From Pseudomonas folii (GTDB lineage: Bacteria > Pseudomonadota > Gammaproteobacteria > Pseudomonadales > Pseudomonadaceae): DNA of 38,737 nucleotides. The notes beneath the pieces were generated by a model. It was not told the DNA's origin. It saw only the letters and a program-made list of their open reading frames with translations, and did not search any database. The stretch's first letter is position 1; every line of letters begins with the position of its first letter. The translations under genes and the position numbers were made by a program. Location of the stretch: NCBI RefSeq assembly GCF_014357575.1, contig NZ_JACONW010000047.1, positions 1 to 38,737 of the forward strand. Reading direction: 5' to 3'. This document shows, in pieces, positions 23,204 through 35,297 of this stretch.

Positions 23204-26200
23204 ATGCGGCTGAAGTGCATCAAGCTGGCGGGGTTCAAATCCTTCGTCGACCCCACTACGGTGAACTTCCCCAGTAACATGGCGGCGGTCGTCGGCCCTA
23301 ACGGCTGCGGCAAATCCAACATTATTGACGCCGTGCGCTGGGTCATGGGCGAAAGCTCGGCCAAGAACCTGCGCGGCGAGTCGATGACCGACGTCATCTT
23401 CAATGGCTCAACCAGCCGCAAGCCGGTCAGTCAGGCCAGCATCGAACTGGTGTTTGATAACTCTGACGGCACGCTGGTGGGCGAATACGCCGCCTACGCG
23501 GAGATTTCCATTCGCCGCAAGGTCACCCGCGACAGTCAGAACACCTATTACCTTAACGGCACCAAATGCCGTCGGCGGGACATCACCGATATCTTTCTCG
23601 GCACCGGTCTGGGCCCACGCAGCTATTCGATCATCGAGCAGGGAATGATCTCCAAACTGATCGAAGCCAAGCCCGAAGACTTGCGTAATTTCATCGAGGA
23701 AGCGGCCGGCATCTCCAAGTACAAGGAGCGCCGTCGCGAGACTGAAAACCGGATTCGTCGTACCCACGAGAATCTTGCGCGCCTGACCGACCTTCGCGAA
23801 GAGCTGGAGCGTCAGCTGGAACGCTTGCATCGTCAGGCTCAGGCCGCCGAGAAGTATCAGGAATACAAAGCCGAAGATCGCCAGCTCAAGGCGCAGTTGT
23901 CGGCGTTGCGCTGGCAGGCGTTGAACGAGCAGGTCGGCCAGCGCGAAGCGGTGATCGGCAATCAGGAGGTCGGTTTCGAGGCATTGGTCGCCGAGCAGCG
24001 CAATGCTGATGCCAGTATCGAGCGTCTTCGTGACGGCCACCACGATCTGTCCGAGCGCTTCAATCTGGTTCAGGGCCGCTTCTATTCCGTGGGCGGTGAC
24101 ATTGCTCGCGTCGAACAAAGTATCCAGCACGGTCAGCAGCGTCTGCGCCAATTGCAGGACGACCTGCGTGAAGCCGAGCGCGCCCGCCAGGAAACCGAAT
24201 CTCATCTGGGCCATGACCGCACGCTGCTGGCGACATTGGGCGAAGAGCTGGAAATGCTCGAACCCGAGCAGGAAATGACCAGCGCGGCAGCCGAGGAATC
24301 CGCTGCCTCGCTGGAAGACGCTGAAAGCGCGATGCATGGCTGGCAGGAAAAGTGGGACAGCTTCAATTTGCGATCCGCCGAACCGCGGCGGCAGGCGGAA
24401 GTTCAGCAGTCGCGCATCCAACAACTGGAAAACAGCCTGGAGCGACTGGCCGAGCGGCAGCGCCGTCTGGGCGAAGAATTACAGTTGCTCAAAGCCGATC
24501 CGGAAGACGCGGCGATCCTGCAACTGGACGAGGACCTCGCTACCCGGGAAATGACCCTCGAAGAGCTGCACATCGGCGAAGAGCAAGCGGTCGAGCGGCT
24601 TGAGCATTTACGCAACGAGCTGCAACAGGCCAATCAGGCGCAGCAACAGGCCCAAGGCGAATTGCAGCGGTTGAATGGCCGCCTGGCCTCGCTTGAAGCG
24701 TTGCAGCAGGCTGCCCTCGATCCCGACACCGGTACTGCCGAATGGCTGCGCGATCATGATCTGGCTGAGCAACCAAGGCTGGCTGAAGGCCTGCGGGTTG
24801 AGCCGGGTTGGGAGCTGGCGGTGGAGACCGTGCTGGGCGCTGATCTGCAAGCGGTGCTGGTGGATGATTTCAGCGATCTGGATCTGGCCGGTTTCCAGCA
24901 GGGTGATTTGCGTCTGGTCAGCGCCAGCGCCGAGGCCGCGCGGATTCCCGGTAGTCTGCTGGATAAGGTCGACAGTGACATGGACCTGACGAGCTGGCTC
25001 GGCCAGGTTCGCCCCGTGGAGAGTCTCGACGAAGCGTTGGCCCAGCGCAGCCAACTGGCCGCAGGCCAGAGCCTGATCAGTCGCGATGGTTTTTGGGTAG
25101 GGCGGCATTTTCTGCGGGTACGCCGCGCCAGTGAAGCGCAAAGCGGCGTGCTGGCCCGTGGGCAGGAGTTGCAGCGTCTGGGGCTGGAGCGCGATGAGCG
25201 TGAAGCCACATTGGCCTCCCTTGAAGAACAACTGCTGACGCTGCGCGAACAGCAATCGAATCAGGAAGAAGCCCGGGAAGAGCTGCGGCGTCGGGTGCAG
25301 GATGAAACCCGTCAGCAAAGCGAGCTCCGGGCGCAATTGTCTGCCGCCAGGGTCAAGGTCGAACAGCTCACCTTGCGACGTACTCGACTTGAGGAAGAAC
25401 TCGCAGAACTGGGCGAGCAACGCGCAATCGAGCATGAGCATCTGGGTGAATCACGCCTGCAACTGCAGGATGCGCTGGATACCATGGCGCTGGATACTGA
25501 ACAGCGTGAATTGCTTCAGGCCCAGCGCGACAGCCTGCGCGAACACCTCGACCGCGTGCGTCAGGAAGCCCGTCAACACAAGGACCACGCCCATCAACTG
25601 GCTGTGCGCCTCGGCTCGCTCAAGGCTCAGCACGATTCCACACGGCAGGCCCTTGAGCGTCTGGAAATGCAGTCCGAGCGGCTGACCGAAAAGCGTGAAC
25701 AGCTCGATCTGAATCTGGAGGAGGGCGAAGCTCCGCTGGAAGAGCTGCGCCTGAAACTTGAAGAATTACTTGAACGGCGCATGGCGGTGGACGATGAAAT
25801 GCGTACCGCCAAGAATGCTTTGGAAGACGCCGATCGCGAATTGCGCGACGCCGAGAAGCGCAGAACCCAGGCCGAGCAGCAATCACAACTGTTGCGTGGC
25901 CAACTGGAACAGCAGCGGATGGAGTGGCAATCCCTCACGGTGCGGCGTACTACCTTGCAGGATCAGTTGCTGGAAGACGGTTACGACCTGCAAGGCGTGT
26001 TGGCGACCCTGACCGCAGAGGCCAACGAAAAGGATGCCGAAGAAGAACTGGAGCGCATTGCCGGACGCATTCAGCGACTGGGCGCGATCAACCTTGCGGC
26101 CATCGATGAGTATCAGCAGCAGTCCGAACGCAAGCGCTATCTGGACGCCCAGAATGCTGATCTGGTTGAAGCACTGGAAACCCTCGAAAACGTCATCCGC

Positions 26201-26692
26201 AAGATCGACAAGGAGACGCGAAATCGCTTCAAAGAGACCTTCGATCAGATAAATAGTGGAATTCAGGCACTTTTTCCAAAAGTTTTCGGTGGAGGCTCAG
26301 CTTATTTGGAACTGACGGGCGAAGATTTACTCGATACAGGTGTAACAATCATGGCGCGCCCGCCGGGGAAGAAAAACAGCACGATCCATTTGCTGTCCGG
26401 TGGCGAGAAAGCCTTGACTGCGTTGGCGTTGGTTTTCGCCATTTTCAAGCTCAATCCTGCACCGTTCTGCATGCTCGACGAAGTGGATGCACCGCTGGAC
26501 GATGCCAACGTTGGACGCTATGCGCGACTGGTCAAGGAGATGTCGCAGACTGTGCAATTCATTTACATCACCCACAACAAGATCGCCATGGAAATGGCTG
26601 ATCAATTGATGGGTGTCACCATGCATGAACCGGGTTGTTCGCGACTTGTGGCGGTGGATGTGGAGGAGGCGATGGCGCTGGTCGATGCCTAG
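23204..26692 (+). CDS. smc: Chromosome segregation protein SMC
   Basis: Long ATPase that compacts and organises the chromosome, working with ScpA and ScpB (not encoded here). The 1162 residues show the full SMC plan: Walker A GPNGCGKSN at 31-39; a long coiled coil from about 170 to 490; a hinge at about 500-660, with PGWELAVETVLGADLQAVLV inside; a second coiled coil to about 1000; the ABC signature LSGGEK at 1064-1069; and Walker B FCMLDEVDAPLDD from about 1088. Pseudomonads with this SMC often also have MukB-like MksB elsewhere. It overlaps no gene and is likely co-transcribed with the GntR gene in front. Confidence 0.97.
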   Translation: MRLKCIKLAGFKSFVDPTTVNFPSNMAAVVGPNGCGKSNIIDAVRWVMGESSAKNLRGESMTDVIFNGSTSRKPVSQASIELVFDNSDGTLVGEYAAYAEISIRRKVTRDSQNTYYLNGTKCRRRDITDIFLGTGLGPRSYSIIEQGMISKLIEAKPEDLRNFIEEAAGISKYKERRRETENRIRRTHENLARLTDLREELERQLERLHRQAQAAEKYQEYKAEDRQLKAQLSALRWQALNEQVGQREAVIGNQEVGFEALVAEQRNADASIERLRDGHHDLSERFNLVQGRFYSVGGDIARVEQSIQHGQQRLRQLQDDLREAERARQETESHLGHDRTLLATLGEELEMLEPEQEMTSAAAEESAASLEDAESAMHGWQEKWDSFNLRSAEPRRQAEVQQSRIQQLENSLERLAERQRRLGEELQLLKADPEDAAILQLDEDLATREMTLEELHIGEEQAVERLEHLRNELQQANQAQQQAQGELQRLNGRLASLEALQQAALDPDTGTAEWLRDHDLAEQPRLAEGLRVEPGWELAVETVLGADLQAVLVDDFSDLDLAGFQQGDLRLVSASAEAARIPGSLLDKVDSDMDLTSWLGQVRPVESLDEALAQRSQLAAGQSLISRDGFWVGRHFLRVRRASEAQSGVLARGQELQRLGLERDEREATLASLEEQLLTLREQQSNQEEAREELRRRVQDETRQQSELRAQLSAARVKVEQLTLRRTRLEEELAELGEQRAIEHEHLGESRLQLQDALDTMALDTEQRELLQAQRDSLREHLDRVRQEARQHKDHAHQLAVRLGSLKAQHDSTRQALERLEMQSERLTEKREQLDLNLEEGEAPLEELRLKLEELLERRMAVDDEMRTAKNALEDADRELRDAEKRRTQAEQQSQLLRGQLEQQRMEWQSLTVRRTTLQDQLLEDGYDLQGVLATLTAEANEKDAEEELERIAGRIQRLGAINLAAIDEYQQQSERKRYLDAQNADLVEALETLENVIRKIDKETRNRFKETFDQINSGIQALFPKVFGGGSAYLELTGEDLLDTGVTIMARPPGKKNSTIHLLSGGEKALTALALVFAIFKLNPAPFCMLDEVDAPLDDANVGRYARLVKEMSQTVQFIYITHNKIAMEMADQLMGVTMHEPGCSRLVAVDVEEAMALVDA

Positions 26693-26942
26693 TAAGGCCT
26701 GTTCCGCGCGGTAGAAATGGCCATTTAATGGCCTTGCGTGAACAACTCTGTGCGGTAGATATCGCTTTGCGCACCAACCAGATGTAACAGACGGTGTAAA
26801 GTTACCTTTGGTCGTGCTAGTTTAATGTCCACTTTTTCTTTTCGCGTGGGCAAATTGCCAGTCAGAACAGAGACTTGGCACCACGTTTTAAAGGGGTTTA
26901 GGCCCTTATTTCAAGCATTCTTCACTAGAGGCACTGGATTAC

Positions 26943-27782
26943 ATGGAAATCGGTCTGCGCGAGTGGCTGATCGTCATCGGCATAATTGTCATTGCCGGTA
27001 TTCTTTTTGATGGCTGGCGCCGTATGCGCGGCAGCAAGGGGAAATTGAAATTCAGGCTGGACCGCAGCTTCTCGAACCTGCCGGACGACGATGAAACGTC
27101 CTCCGCTGAGGTGCTGGGCCCGCCGCGAGTGCTCGACACGCATAAAGAGCCGCAGCTCGACGAGGAAGACCTGCCGTCGATGAGCGCGACGCCGCGTCAG
27201 AGCAAGCGCAATAACAAACGCAAGGATGAGCCGCAGCAAGGCGATCTCAATCTGGACATGGACGGCCCGAGCCTATTCACCGGGCGCGACGATGCCTTCG
27301 AAGACGACAAGCCCGCTCAGCGCATTACCGAAGACAAGGATCTGCCGCCGGTAGAGGAAGTTCTGGTTATCAGTGTTATCTGCCGTGACGAAAGTGGCTT
27401 CAAAGGCCCTGCGTTGTTGCAGAACATTCTGGAGAGCGGTCTGCGTTTCGGTGAAATGGATATTTTCCATCGCCACGAAAGCATGGCAGGCAACGGTGAA
27501 GTGCTGTTCTCCATGGCCAATGCGGTCAAGCCTGGGGTATTTGATCTGGATGACATCGATCATTTCAGCACCCGTGCCGTGAGTTTCTTCCTTGGCTTGC
27601 CGGGTCCGCGTCATCCGAAGCAGGCTTTTGATGTCATGGTTGCCGCTGCTCGCAAGCTGGCTCATGAACTTAACGGCGAACTCAAGGATGACCAGCGCAG
27701 CGTCATGACCGCGCAGACCATCGAGCACTACCGTCAACGCATCGTCGAATTCGAACGCCGCGCCTTGACTCAGCGTCGTTGA
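26943..27782 (+). CDS. zipA: Cell division protein ZipA
   Basis: Inner-membrane division protein that tethers FtsZ polymers at the septum. The 279 residues begin with a transmembrane anchor at about 4-22 ([20 protein letters not shown]) followed by a basic patch ([10 protein letters not shown]). A long charged, flexible linker with many Lys, Asp and Glu runs from about 30 to 135. The C-terminal FtsZ-binding domain covers about 138-275 and includes [20 protein letters not shown] and [20 protein letters not shown]. The 250-base gap after smc probably holds its promoter but no convincing -35/-10 pair was picked out. Confidence 0.95.
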   Translation: MEIGLREWLIVIGIIVIAGILFDGWRRMRGSKGKLKFRLDRSFSNLPDDDETSSAEVLGPPRVLDTHKEPQLDEEDLPSMSATPRQSKRNNKRKDEPQQGDLNLDMDGPSLFTGRDDAFEDDKPAQRITEDKDLPPVEEVLVISVICRDESGFKGPALLQNILESGLRFGEMDIFHRHESMAGNGEVLFSMANAVKPGVFDLDDIDHFSTRAVSFFLGLPGPRHPKQAFDVMVAAARKLAHELNGELKDDQRSVMTAQTIEHYRQRIVEFERRALTQRR

Positions 27783-27796
27783 AGCCAAATCTGTAA

Positions 27797-27881
27797 CTGT
27801 AGGAGCGCGCTTGCCCGCGATAAGGGCCGAAGGACCTTCGTTGCCTGACAACCGCCATCGCGGGCAAGCGCGCTCTTACGG
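27797..27881. repeat. REP inverted pair, class 'gcttgcccgcgat'
   Basis: Arms 27797-27822 and 27857-27881 pair with few mismatches (ctgtaggagcgcgcttgccc versus the complement of gggcaagcgcgctcttacgg). It lies 14 bases after the zipA stop codon. Confidence 0.92.
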
Positions 27882-27906
27882 TCGAACCAACAGAGCACCA
27901 ACATCT

Positions 27907-27934
27907 GAGCAGCCTAGGCTGCTCTTTTGCTTTT
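27907..27934 (+). terminator. Terminator-like hairpin between zipA and ligA
   Basis: GAGCAGCCTAGGCTGCTC (27907-27924) is a perfect 18-bp palindrome, followed by TTTTGCTTTT. It would serve as the zipA intrinsic terminator. It ends only about 15 bases before the ligA start codon, leaving no room for a ligA promoter downstream, so either read-through is allowed or the hairpin acts in the ligA leader. Confidence 0.7.
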
Positions 27935-27936
27935 GA

Positions 27937-30312
<2,376 letters not shown>

Positions 30313-30375
30313 GGGGCCTCGTGCTGACTGTGTTTTTTACAGGAGGCAGTTGTGATCCCGATATTCGAGAAATGT

Positions 30376-30465
30376 CGTGGGACCGGCTTTAGCCGAAGAG
30401 GCCATTAAAGTCACTAAAAATGTGTCGTTAGAAACACCGCCTTCCCGGCTAAAGCCGGTCCCACG
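30376..30465. repeat. REP inverted pair, class 'ccggctttagccggg'
   Basis: Arms 30376-30397 (cgtgggaccggctttagccg) and 30441-30465. The left arm has lost part of its distal end. It lies 64 bases after ligA. Confidence 0.88.
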
Positions 30466-30597
30466 TCATCAGCTTGCAGTCAGCCATGGATATCCCACGG
30501 AACCGTGCTCCATCAAAGATCTATGTCACGCATCAACTCCAGGGAACGACGGCAAGCGGCGGTGATCTAGTGCATGCTGGCCCACCAGGAGATCGCC

Positions 30598-31764
30598 ATG
30601 TACCGGTTTTTCGAGCAACTCAGTTCACGTATTGCTGCACCTTTTGTTGGCGAGACCCGGCGTAACAGCAAGGTTTGGCAGTGCCGGTGTGGTCAGTCCG
30701 TATTCTTTCCCAATACCCTGTGCCTGGCCTGCTCCGCGGCGCTTGGTTACTTGCCAGAGCAGGGCCGGGTTGCAGCCCTTGAACCCGGCCCCGATCTTGA
30801 CACCTGGCGCTTGAGTGACGAGCCCGGAGCCGGGTTGTATCGACGTTGCGCCAACGTCGATACGCCTGCTGCCTGCAACTGGCTGTTTCCTGCAGATGAC
30901 AGCGGCGAATTCTGCATCGCCTGTAGCCTTAACCAGACCATCCCCGACTTGTCGGTCCCGGAAAACGGTGAGCGCTGGTGCAAGGTGGAAACGGCCAAGC
31001 GTCGACTTGTCGCACAGTTGATTTCCCTCGGTCTGAAAGTCATCCCGAAAGCCCGGGACGAAGAGCGCGGGCTGGCCTTTGAGTTTCTAGGCGTTGACCT
31101 GGAAGGCAAGGCGCCGACCACCGGCCATGCCAACGGTTTGATCACCCTGGATATCAAAGAGGCGGACGACGCCCATCGCGAGAAAATTCGTGTGCAGATG
31201 CACGAACCGTATCGGACTCTGCTTGGGCATTTCCGGCATGAAGTGGGGCACTACTATTGGGACCGATTGATCGCGAACACGTGGTGGCAGGACGGGTATC
31301 GCAACCTGTTCGGCGATGAACGCGCCAGCTACGCCGAGGCTCTGGATCATCACTACCAGAACGGAGCACCTGCCGACTGGCAGCAGAACTTTGTCAGTGC
31401 CTACGCCACCATGCATCCCTGGGAGGACTGGGCGGAGACCTGGGCGCATTACCTGCACATGATGGATGCGGTCGACACCGCGCTGGGTTTTGGCATGAGT
31501 GCCCGGGATATGGACCTGGATTATCAGCCGTTCCCGCTGGAAACCCTTTATGACCCGCAGCACCCTGGCGGGCCTGCGTTTCTGTCATTCGTCAATGCCT
31601 GGATTGAACTGGCCGGGATGCTCAACGAGCTGTCGCGCAGTATGGGTCAGCCCGACTTCTACCCGTTCGTCCTGCCTCCCGCAGTGATCACCAAACTGCA
31701 TTTCATTCATTTGGTTATCCAGGATGCAGGCGGCAAGGCGGATGAGGTGTTGCAGGCGCAGTAG
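30598..31764 (+). CDS. Zinc-ribbon putative metallopeptidase
   Basis: A 388-residue soluble protein of the family annotated as putative zinc-binding metallopeptidase with an N-terminal zinc ribbon. Four Cys near the start (C29, C31, C42, C45 in CRCGQ and CLAC) form the first ribbon, and Cys at about 90, 100, 113 and 116 may form a second. The HEVGH motif at 214-218 (GHFRHEVGHYYWDRL) is a zincin-type HExxH site, with WEDWAETWAHYLHM downstream likely giving the third ligand. No signal peptide is seen, so it should act in the cytoplasm. ATG 30598 has AGGAG seven bases upstream; an ATG at 30574 is in frame but less well placed. Substrate unknown; proteolysis is inferred from the motif. Confidence 0.87.
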   Translation: MYRFFEQLSSRIAAPFVGETRRNSKVWQCRCGQSVFFPNTLCLACSAALGYLPEQGRVAALEPGPDLDTWRLSDEPGAGLYRRCANVDTPAACNWLFPADDSGEFCIACSLNQTIPDLSVPENGERWCKVETAKRRLVAQLISLGLKVIPKARDEERGLAFEFLGVDLEGKAPTTGHANGLITLDIKEADDAHREKIRVQMHEPYRTLLGHFRHEVGHYYWDRLIANTWWQDGYRNLFGDERASYAEALDHHYQNGAPADWQQNFVSAYATMHPWEDWAETWAHYLHMMDAVDTALGFGMSARDMDLDYQPFPLETLYDPQHPGGPAFLSFVNAWIELAGMLNELSRSMGQPDFYPFVLPPAVITKLHFIHLVIQDAGGKADEVLQAQ

Positions 31765-31803
31765 GTAGGGACGTAGTCCTCCGTTACGCCGCCGTATGCT
31801 GAT

Positions 31804-31877
31804 CTGTAGGAGCTGCCGAAGGCTGCGATGGCGGTGGGCAGGCAGAATGCATTCGCAGCCTGCGGCAGCTCCTACAG
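31804..31877. repeat. REP inverted pair, class 'gccgaaggctgcgatgg'
   Basis: Arms 31804-31830 (ctgtaggagctgccgaaggc onward) and 31850-31877, between convergent genes. A single unit of the 'gcacgagc' class follows at 31918-31941, so two REP classes sit side by side in the 235-base gap 31765-31999. Confidence 0.92.
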
Positions 31878-31917
31878 ATTGATTTATGGCAATGAGTCTC
31901 GCGCCAAACGGCAGACC

Positions 31918-31941
31918 TGTAGGAGCGCACGAGCCCCTGAG
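31918..31941. repeat. Lone partial REP unit, class 'gcacgagc'
   Basis: ctgtaggagcgcacgagccc begins like the left arm at 17406 but diverges after about 20 bases and has no partner arm. It is probably a decayed remnant. Confidence 0.6.
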
Positions 31942-31999
31942 GAATGCATTGCAATTCGGTGATGATGTTTTGGATTGATAGAACCCCGATTTCTCGAGG

Positions 32000-33004
32000 C
32001 TAAACCTTCAACACCAACTTCCCGAAATTCTCGCCTTTGAACAGCCTCTGCAGCGTTTCGGGAAAGGTTTCCAGACCATCGACAATGTCTTCGCGGCTCT
32101 TGAGCTTGCCCTCAGCCATCCAGCCAGCCATTTCCTGCCCGGCAGCGGCAAACTTGCTGGCGTAGTCCATGACCACAAAACCCTCCATGCGGGCGCGATT
32201 AACCAGCAGTGACAGGTAATTGCTCGGGCCTTTGACGGGCGAGGTGTTGTTGTACTGACTGATCGCGCCGCAGATCACGACTCGTGCCTTGGGGGCGAGA
32301 CGGCTGAGTACCGCGTCGAGAATGTCACCACCGACGTTATCGAAATAGACGTTCACGCCTTTGGGGCACTCACGCTTCAGTCCGGCCAGCACATCCTCGT
32401 TCTTGTAGTCGATGACGCCGTCGAATCCAAGCTCATTGATCAGCGACTGACATTTCTGTTCGCCGCCTGCGATGCCGATCACCCGGCAGCCTTTAAGCTT
32501 GGCAATCTGCCCGGCCACGCTGCCCACCGCACCCGCTGCGCCGGAAATCACCACGGTGTCGCCGCTCTGCGGTGCGCCGACATCGAGCAACGCAAAGTAG
32601 GCAGTCATGCCGGTCATGCCGAGCGCTGAGAGGTAGCGGGGCAGTGGCGCGAGCTTCGGGTCTATCTTGTAGAAGCCTTTCGGTTCACCCAGAAAGTAAT
32701 CCTGAACGCCCAGCGCGCCTTGAACAAAATCACCCTCCGCGAACTGGTCACTCTGCGAAGCGATGACTTCGCCTACGCCCAGTGCGCGCATTACCTCGCC
32801 CAGTCCGACTGGCGCGATATACGACTTGCCCTCGTTCATCCAGCCGCGCATGGCCGGGTCCAGTGACAAGTAATGGTTCTTGACCAGAATCTGCCCGGTT
32901 GCCAGCTCGCCGACCGGTACTTCCTGATAGGTGAAGTCCTCGCGACTGGCGTGTCCGACCGGGCGCTTGGCGAGCAGGAATTGGCGGTTGGTGGGGGTAC
33001 TCAT
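32000..33004 (-). CDS. Zinc-independent MDR NADP-dependent oxidoreductase (CurA-like)
   Basis: A 334-residue enzyme of the medium-chain dehydrogenase/reductase superfamily, in the zinc-free group that includes CurA, YncB and leukotriene B4 dehydrogenase-like reductases. Such enzymes reduce carbon-carbon double bonds of enones using NADPH. The family start NRQFLLAKRPVGHASREDF and YLSLDPAMRGWMN are present. The nucleotide-binding block SGAAGAVGSVAGQIAKLKGC is at about 152-171, and FDNVGGDILDAVL follows. No zinc-ligand Cys cluster is present. AGGAA lies seven bases ahead of the ATG. Natural substrate unknown. It is alone in its transcription unit. Confidence 0.93.
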   Translation of the reverse strand: MSTPTNRQFLLAKRPVGHASREDFTYQEVPVGELATGQILVKNHYLSLDPAMRGWMNEGKSYIAPVGLGEVMRALGVGEVIASQSDQFAEGDFVQGALGVQDYFLGEPKGFYKIDPKLAPLPRYLSALGMTGMTAYFALLDVGAPQSGDTVVISGAAGAVGSVAGQIAKLKGCRVIGIAGGEQKCQSLINELGFDGVIDYKNEDVLAGLKRECPKGVNVYFDNVGGDILDAVLSRLAPKARVVICGAISQYNNTSPVKGPSNYLSLLVNRARMEGFVVMDYASKFAAAGQEMAGWMAEGKLKSREDIVDGLETFPETLQRLFKGENFGKLVLKV

Positions 33005-33328
33005 GGCATTTCCTCATGGATTCTCAAAGGTTGATTGAAGTCGCTGAGGCGCTACCCGGCAAGTGAAGATCATTGCGCGAATGCGTTGCGATCCAGTTGG
33101 ATGATGACGCGCTCTATATGTACAGGTCTTTCTCTTCAAGCAATTGTTTTGATAAGGGCGAATTTTTTTGTAATTTTTTACAAGTGTGTGTGCAGTTATG
33201 TACAGAAGGTATTTTCGTAATGTCCGGTAAGAGTTTCAAAGGGCTAAGGGGTGTTATCAGCATTCTGTTTATGGAGAATTCCCGAGCCCCGGATGGGGGT
33301 GGCTTGCTTTATCCAAATGGAGTAATAA
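33005..33328. other. AT-rich intergenic region with a TTGTAA-N4-TTACAA palindrome
   Basis: A 324-base gap between a minus-strand oxidoreductase gene and a plus-strand exported-protein gene. It is distinctly AT-rich around 33160-33190 compared with its surroundings. TTGTAATTTTTTACAA at 33168-33183 is an inverted repeat that could be a regulator site; it does not match the FNR/Anr consensus TTGAT-N4-ATCAA. Short open frames across 33035-33408 have poor codon use and are not called. Confidence 0.45.
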
Positions 33329-33817
33329 GTGAAAACGTTAACAACTTCTCTTGCTGCACTGGCTTTGTCGGTCGCGTCGGTCAGTCAAGTAATTGCCAGT
33401 CCTGCTGACCCCCTGTTTATTTCCGGTGACTACACCTGTACAGGTTTTGACAGCCATGACGGTGCGTTCAAAGGCGCACTAAAGTTGACGGTGGACGAGC
33501 AGGCCAGTCATTTTCAGCAAAATTTCGGTGCCTATAAATTCACGTTTGATGTTGATGGGCATGCGTCAAGTTACTCGGGTTATGCCGCCGCGCAGGGGCA
33601 ATCCCTGGCGATGTATTTCGCCAACGACAGCCAACAGGCATCCACAGATCGTGGGGTGGGTATGGCATTGATTACTCATGATCAGGATGCGGCCGGCCGG
33701 TTCACCACCACGCTGCACAAATCGTATTATCTGCCGGACTACATGCGCACTTCAAAAGAGGGCAAGGGGGCAGGCGGGCGCGGCACAGAAGTCTGTACCA
33801 AGGTCATGAAGCGATAG
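33329..33817 (+). CDS. Small exported protein of unknown function
   Basis: A 162-residue protein with a clear Sec signal peptide at about 1-23 (MKTLTTSLAALALSVASVSQ then VIA, cleavage before SPADP). The mature part has one Cys near each end (DYTCTGFD and TEVCTKV), which could form a disulfide in the periplasm or outside. The body looks beta-rich and resembles small lipocalin-like or sugar-binding exported proteins only in a general way, so no family is claimed. It starts with GTG 33329; GGAG at 33319-33322 lies six bases upstream. It stands alone, after an AT-rich upstream region. Confidence 0.75.
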   Translation: MKTLTTSLAALALSVASVSQVIASPADPLFISGDYTCTGFDSHDGAFKGALKLTVDEQASHFQQNFGAYKFTFDVDGHASSYSGYAAAQGQSLAMYFANDSQQASTDRGVGMALITHDQDAAGRFTTTLHKSYYLPDYMRTSKEGKGAGGRGTEVCTKVMKR

Positions 33818-34058
33818 TGGGCGCTATCTGGGTTCGGTGGCTCACCGCTTGAATAAAGCGTGCTTGCGACGGCTGTCTCTATATAAAAAGTGGCCGTCGC
33901 TATTCCGCGTGCAGTAAACATCCTCATGTTCGATTTCGCCGCGGGCTGCAGACAGCTGAAAAAGTACTCGATATCCAGCGATAAAATATTTATGTAGGTA
34001 GATCAATAGTCGAGACTGATCTACATTGTTTCCATCGCCTGAAACTTGAGTTTTCGTA

Positions 34059-34991
34059 ATGCCTTCCATCTGTTTGCCAACCCTTCGCCCTGATGCGCTT
34101 CGCCCTGGAGACGCAGTCGCTCTGGTTTCACCTGCTGGCCCGGTGGCGGCGGCAAAGGTCGAGAGCGCAGCAGAGGTTCTCAAGAGCTGGGGTCTGATAC
34201 CCCGGATCTATCCTCATGCACTGGATACCCATTCTTTTTACGCGGGCACCGACGAGCACCGGCTCGCAGACTTCAATGCTGCGTTGGCTGATCCGGAGAT
34301 CCGCGGACTCTTTTGCAATCGTGGCGGATATGGGGCGCAGCGTATCGTTCAGCATCTTGATTTCGATGCGGTTAGACGCGATCCGAAGCTGGTAATCGGT
34401 TTTTCTGACATCACTGCTTTTCACGGCGCGCTCTGGGAGCACGCGCGACTGGCGACCATCCACGGGCCAGTGGCCAGTCAGCTTGAGCGCGGCGGCGTGT
34501 TCGTCAGTGGCTTGCAACACGTGACCATGAGCACCGAACCGGTTCTGATTGCCGCCGATGCAACGGAGCGCACTTTCGATGTGCGTACTCGCGGCACGGC
34601 CCGCGGTGTATTGCTGGGAGGCAATCTCAGCATACTCAGCAGCAGTGTGGGTACTGATTACATGCCCGACCTTAACGGCGCCATTCTGTTGATCGAAGAT
34701 GTGAGCGAAGCGGCCTATCGTGTCGACCGCCTGCTTACTCATCTACTTAACAGTGGTGCGCTTAATGGGCTGGCAGGTATCGCTGTTGGGCAGTTCAGTG
34801 AACCCAAGGGCGCTACAGGAACAATTACCCATTCAAGTGTCTTGATGGAAAGACTGGGTGATCTGGGCATTCCTGTTCTGGGCGGTCTTTCCATTGGTCA
34901 CGACGCCGTCAACCATGCAGTGCCCCTGGGCATCGAAGCCACTCTCGATGTGGATGCCGGAACCTTGCTGGTTGGTGCTGCAACTCGCTGA
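34059..34991 (+). CDS. ldcA: LD-carboxypeptidase (S66 serine peptidase)
   Basis: Peptidase of 310 residues that, in characterised relatives, removes the terminal D-Ala from tetrapeptide murein fragments in the cytoplasm as part of cell-wall recycling; the related MccF type cleaves microcin C. The S66 triad is visible: S116 in GFSDITAF, E213 in LIEDVSEAAYRVDRLL, and H281 in SIGHDAVNHAVPLG. NRGGYGAQRI and GGNLSIL are further family blocks. Triad spacing agrees with P. aeruginosa LdcA. No signal peptide. The Shine-Dalgarno is weak. LdcA is the better fit than MccF because no microcin locus is nearby. Confidence 0.9.
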   Translation: MPSICLPTLRPDALRPGDAVALVSPAGPVAAAKVESAAEVLKSWGLIPRIYPHALDTHSFYAGTDEHRLADFNAALADPEIRGLFCNRGGYGAQRIVQHLDFDAVRRDPKLVIGFSDITAFHGALWEHARLATIHGPVASQLERGGVFVSGLQHVTMSTEPVLIAADATERTFDVRTRGTARGVLLGGNLSILSSSVGTDYMPDLNGAILLIEDVSEAAYRVDRLLTHLLNSGALNGLAGIAVGQFSEPKGATGTITHSSVLMERLGDLGIPVLGGLSIGHDAVNHAVPLGIEATLDVDAGTLLVGAATR

Positions 34992-35297
34992 CAACCCCAG
35001 TACATGTCAGCGCTACACGCCGGGTAATTGCCCCTGATCGGGCATTTACCCTGGGATTGCTCCGAGGCTGGTCACTCTTGTCAGCCCGAAGCACCGTGCT
35101 CCAGGCTGACCGTTTGTCCGGAGTCTTCAAGAAACAGTCTGAAAGCGACTCCGGCATAGCTATTTGCCATTATCTCGACGTCAAAGTCTTGTACATCCCC
35201 TGACCCATTGCGAATCTGCACGATTATTGAATGGCGTGAATCAACGGCCTCAGCATTCGGCCAAAACGCCTTGAGTGATCGAACGGAGATGAGCGCT
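34992..35297. other. Intergenic region with an LD-carboxypeptidase 3' hairpin
   Basis: GGGTAATTGCCC (35022-35033) pairs with GGGCATTTACCC (35040-35051), one mismatch and a six-base loop, about 30 bases after the ldcA stop. It has no T tract and may end the transcript with Rho or protect the 3' end. The rest of the 306 bases should hold the promoter of the chemoreceptor gene; a convincing sigma-28 (FliA) site was not found. Confidence 0.5.

Noticed and set aside
26719..26733. GGCCAT-TTA-ATGGCC hairpin as smc terminator
   Set aside because: Short 6-bp stem, three-base loop and no T tract; too weak to call.
33168..33183. TTGTAA-N4-TTACAA as an Anr/Dnr (FNR) box
   Set aside because: The half sites are TTGTAA rather than TTGAT and the spacing does not fit; kept only as an unassigned palindrome.
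35175..35210. FliA (sigma-28) promoter before the second chemoreceptor
   Set aside because: TCAAAG resembles the -35 but the -10 position reads GACCCATT rather than GCCGATAA.
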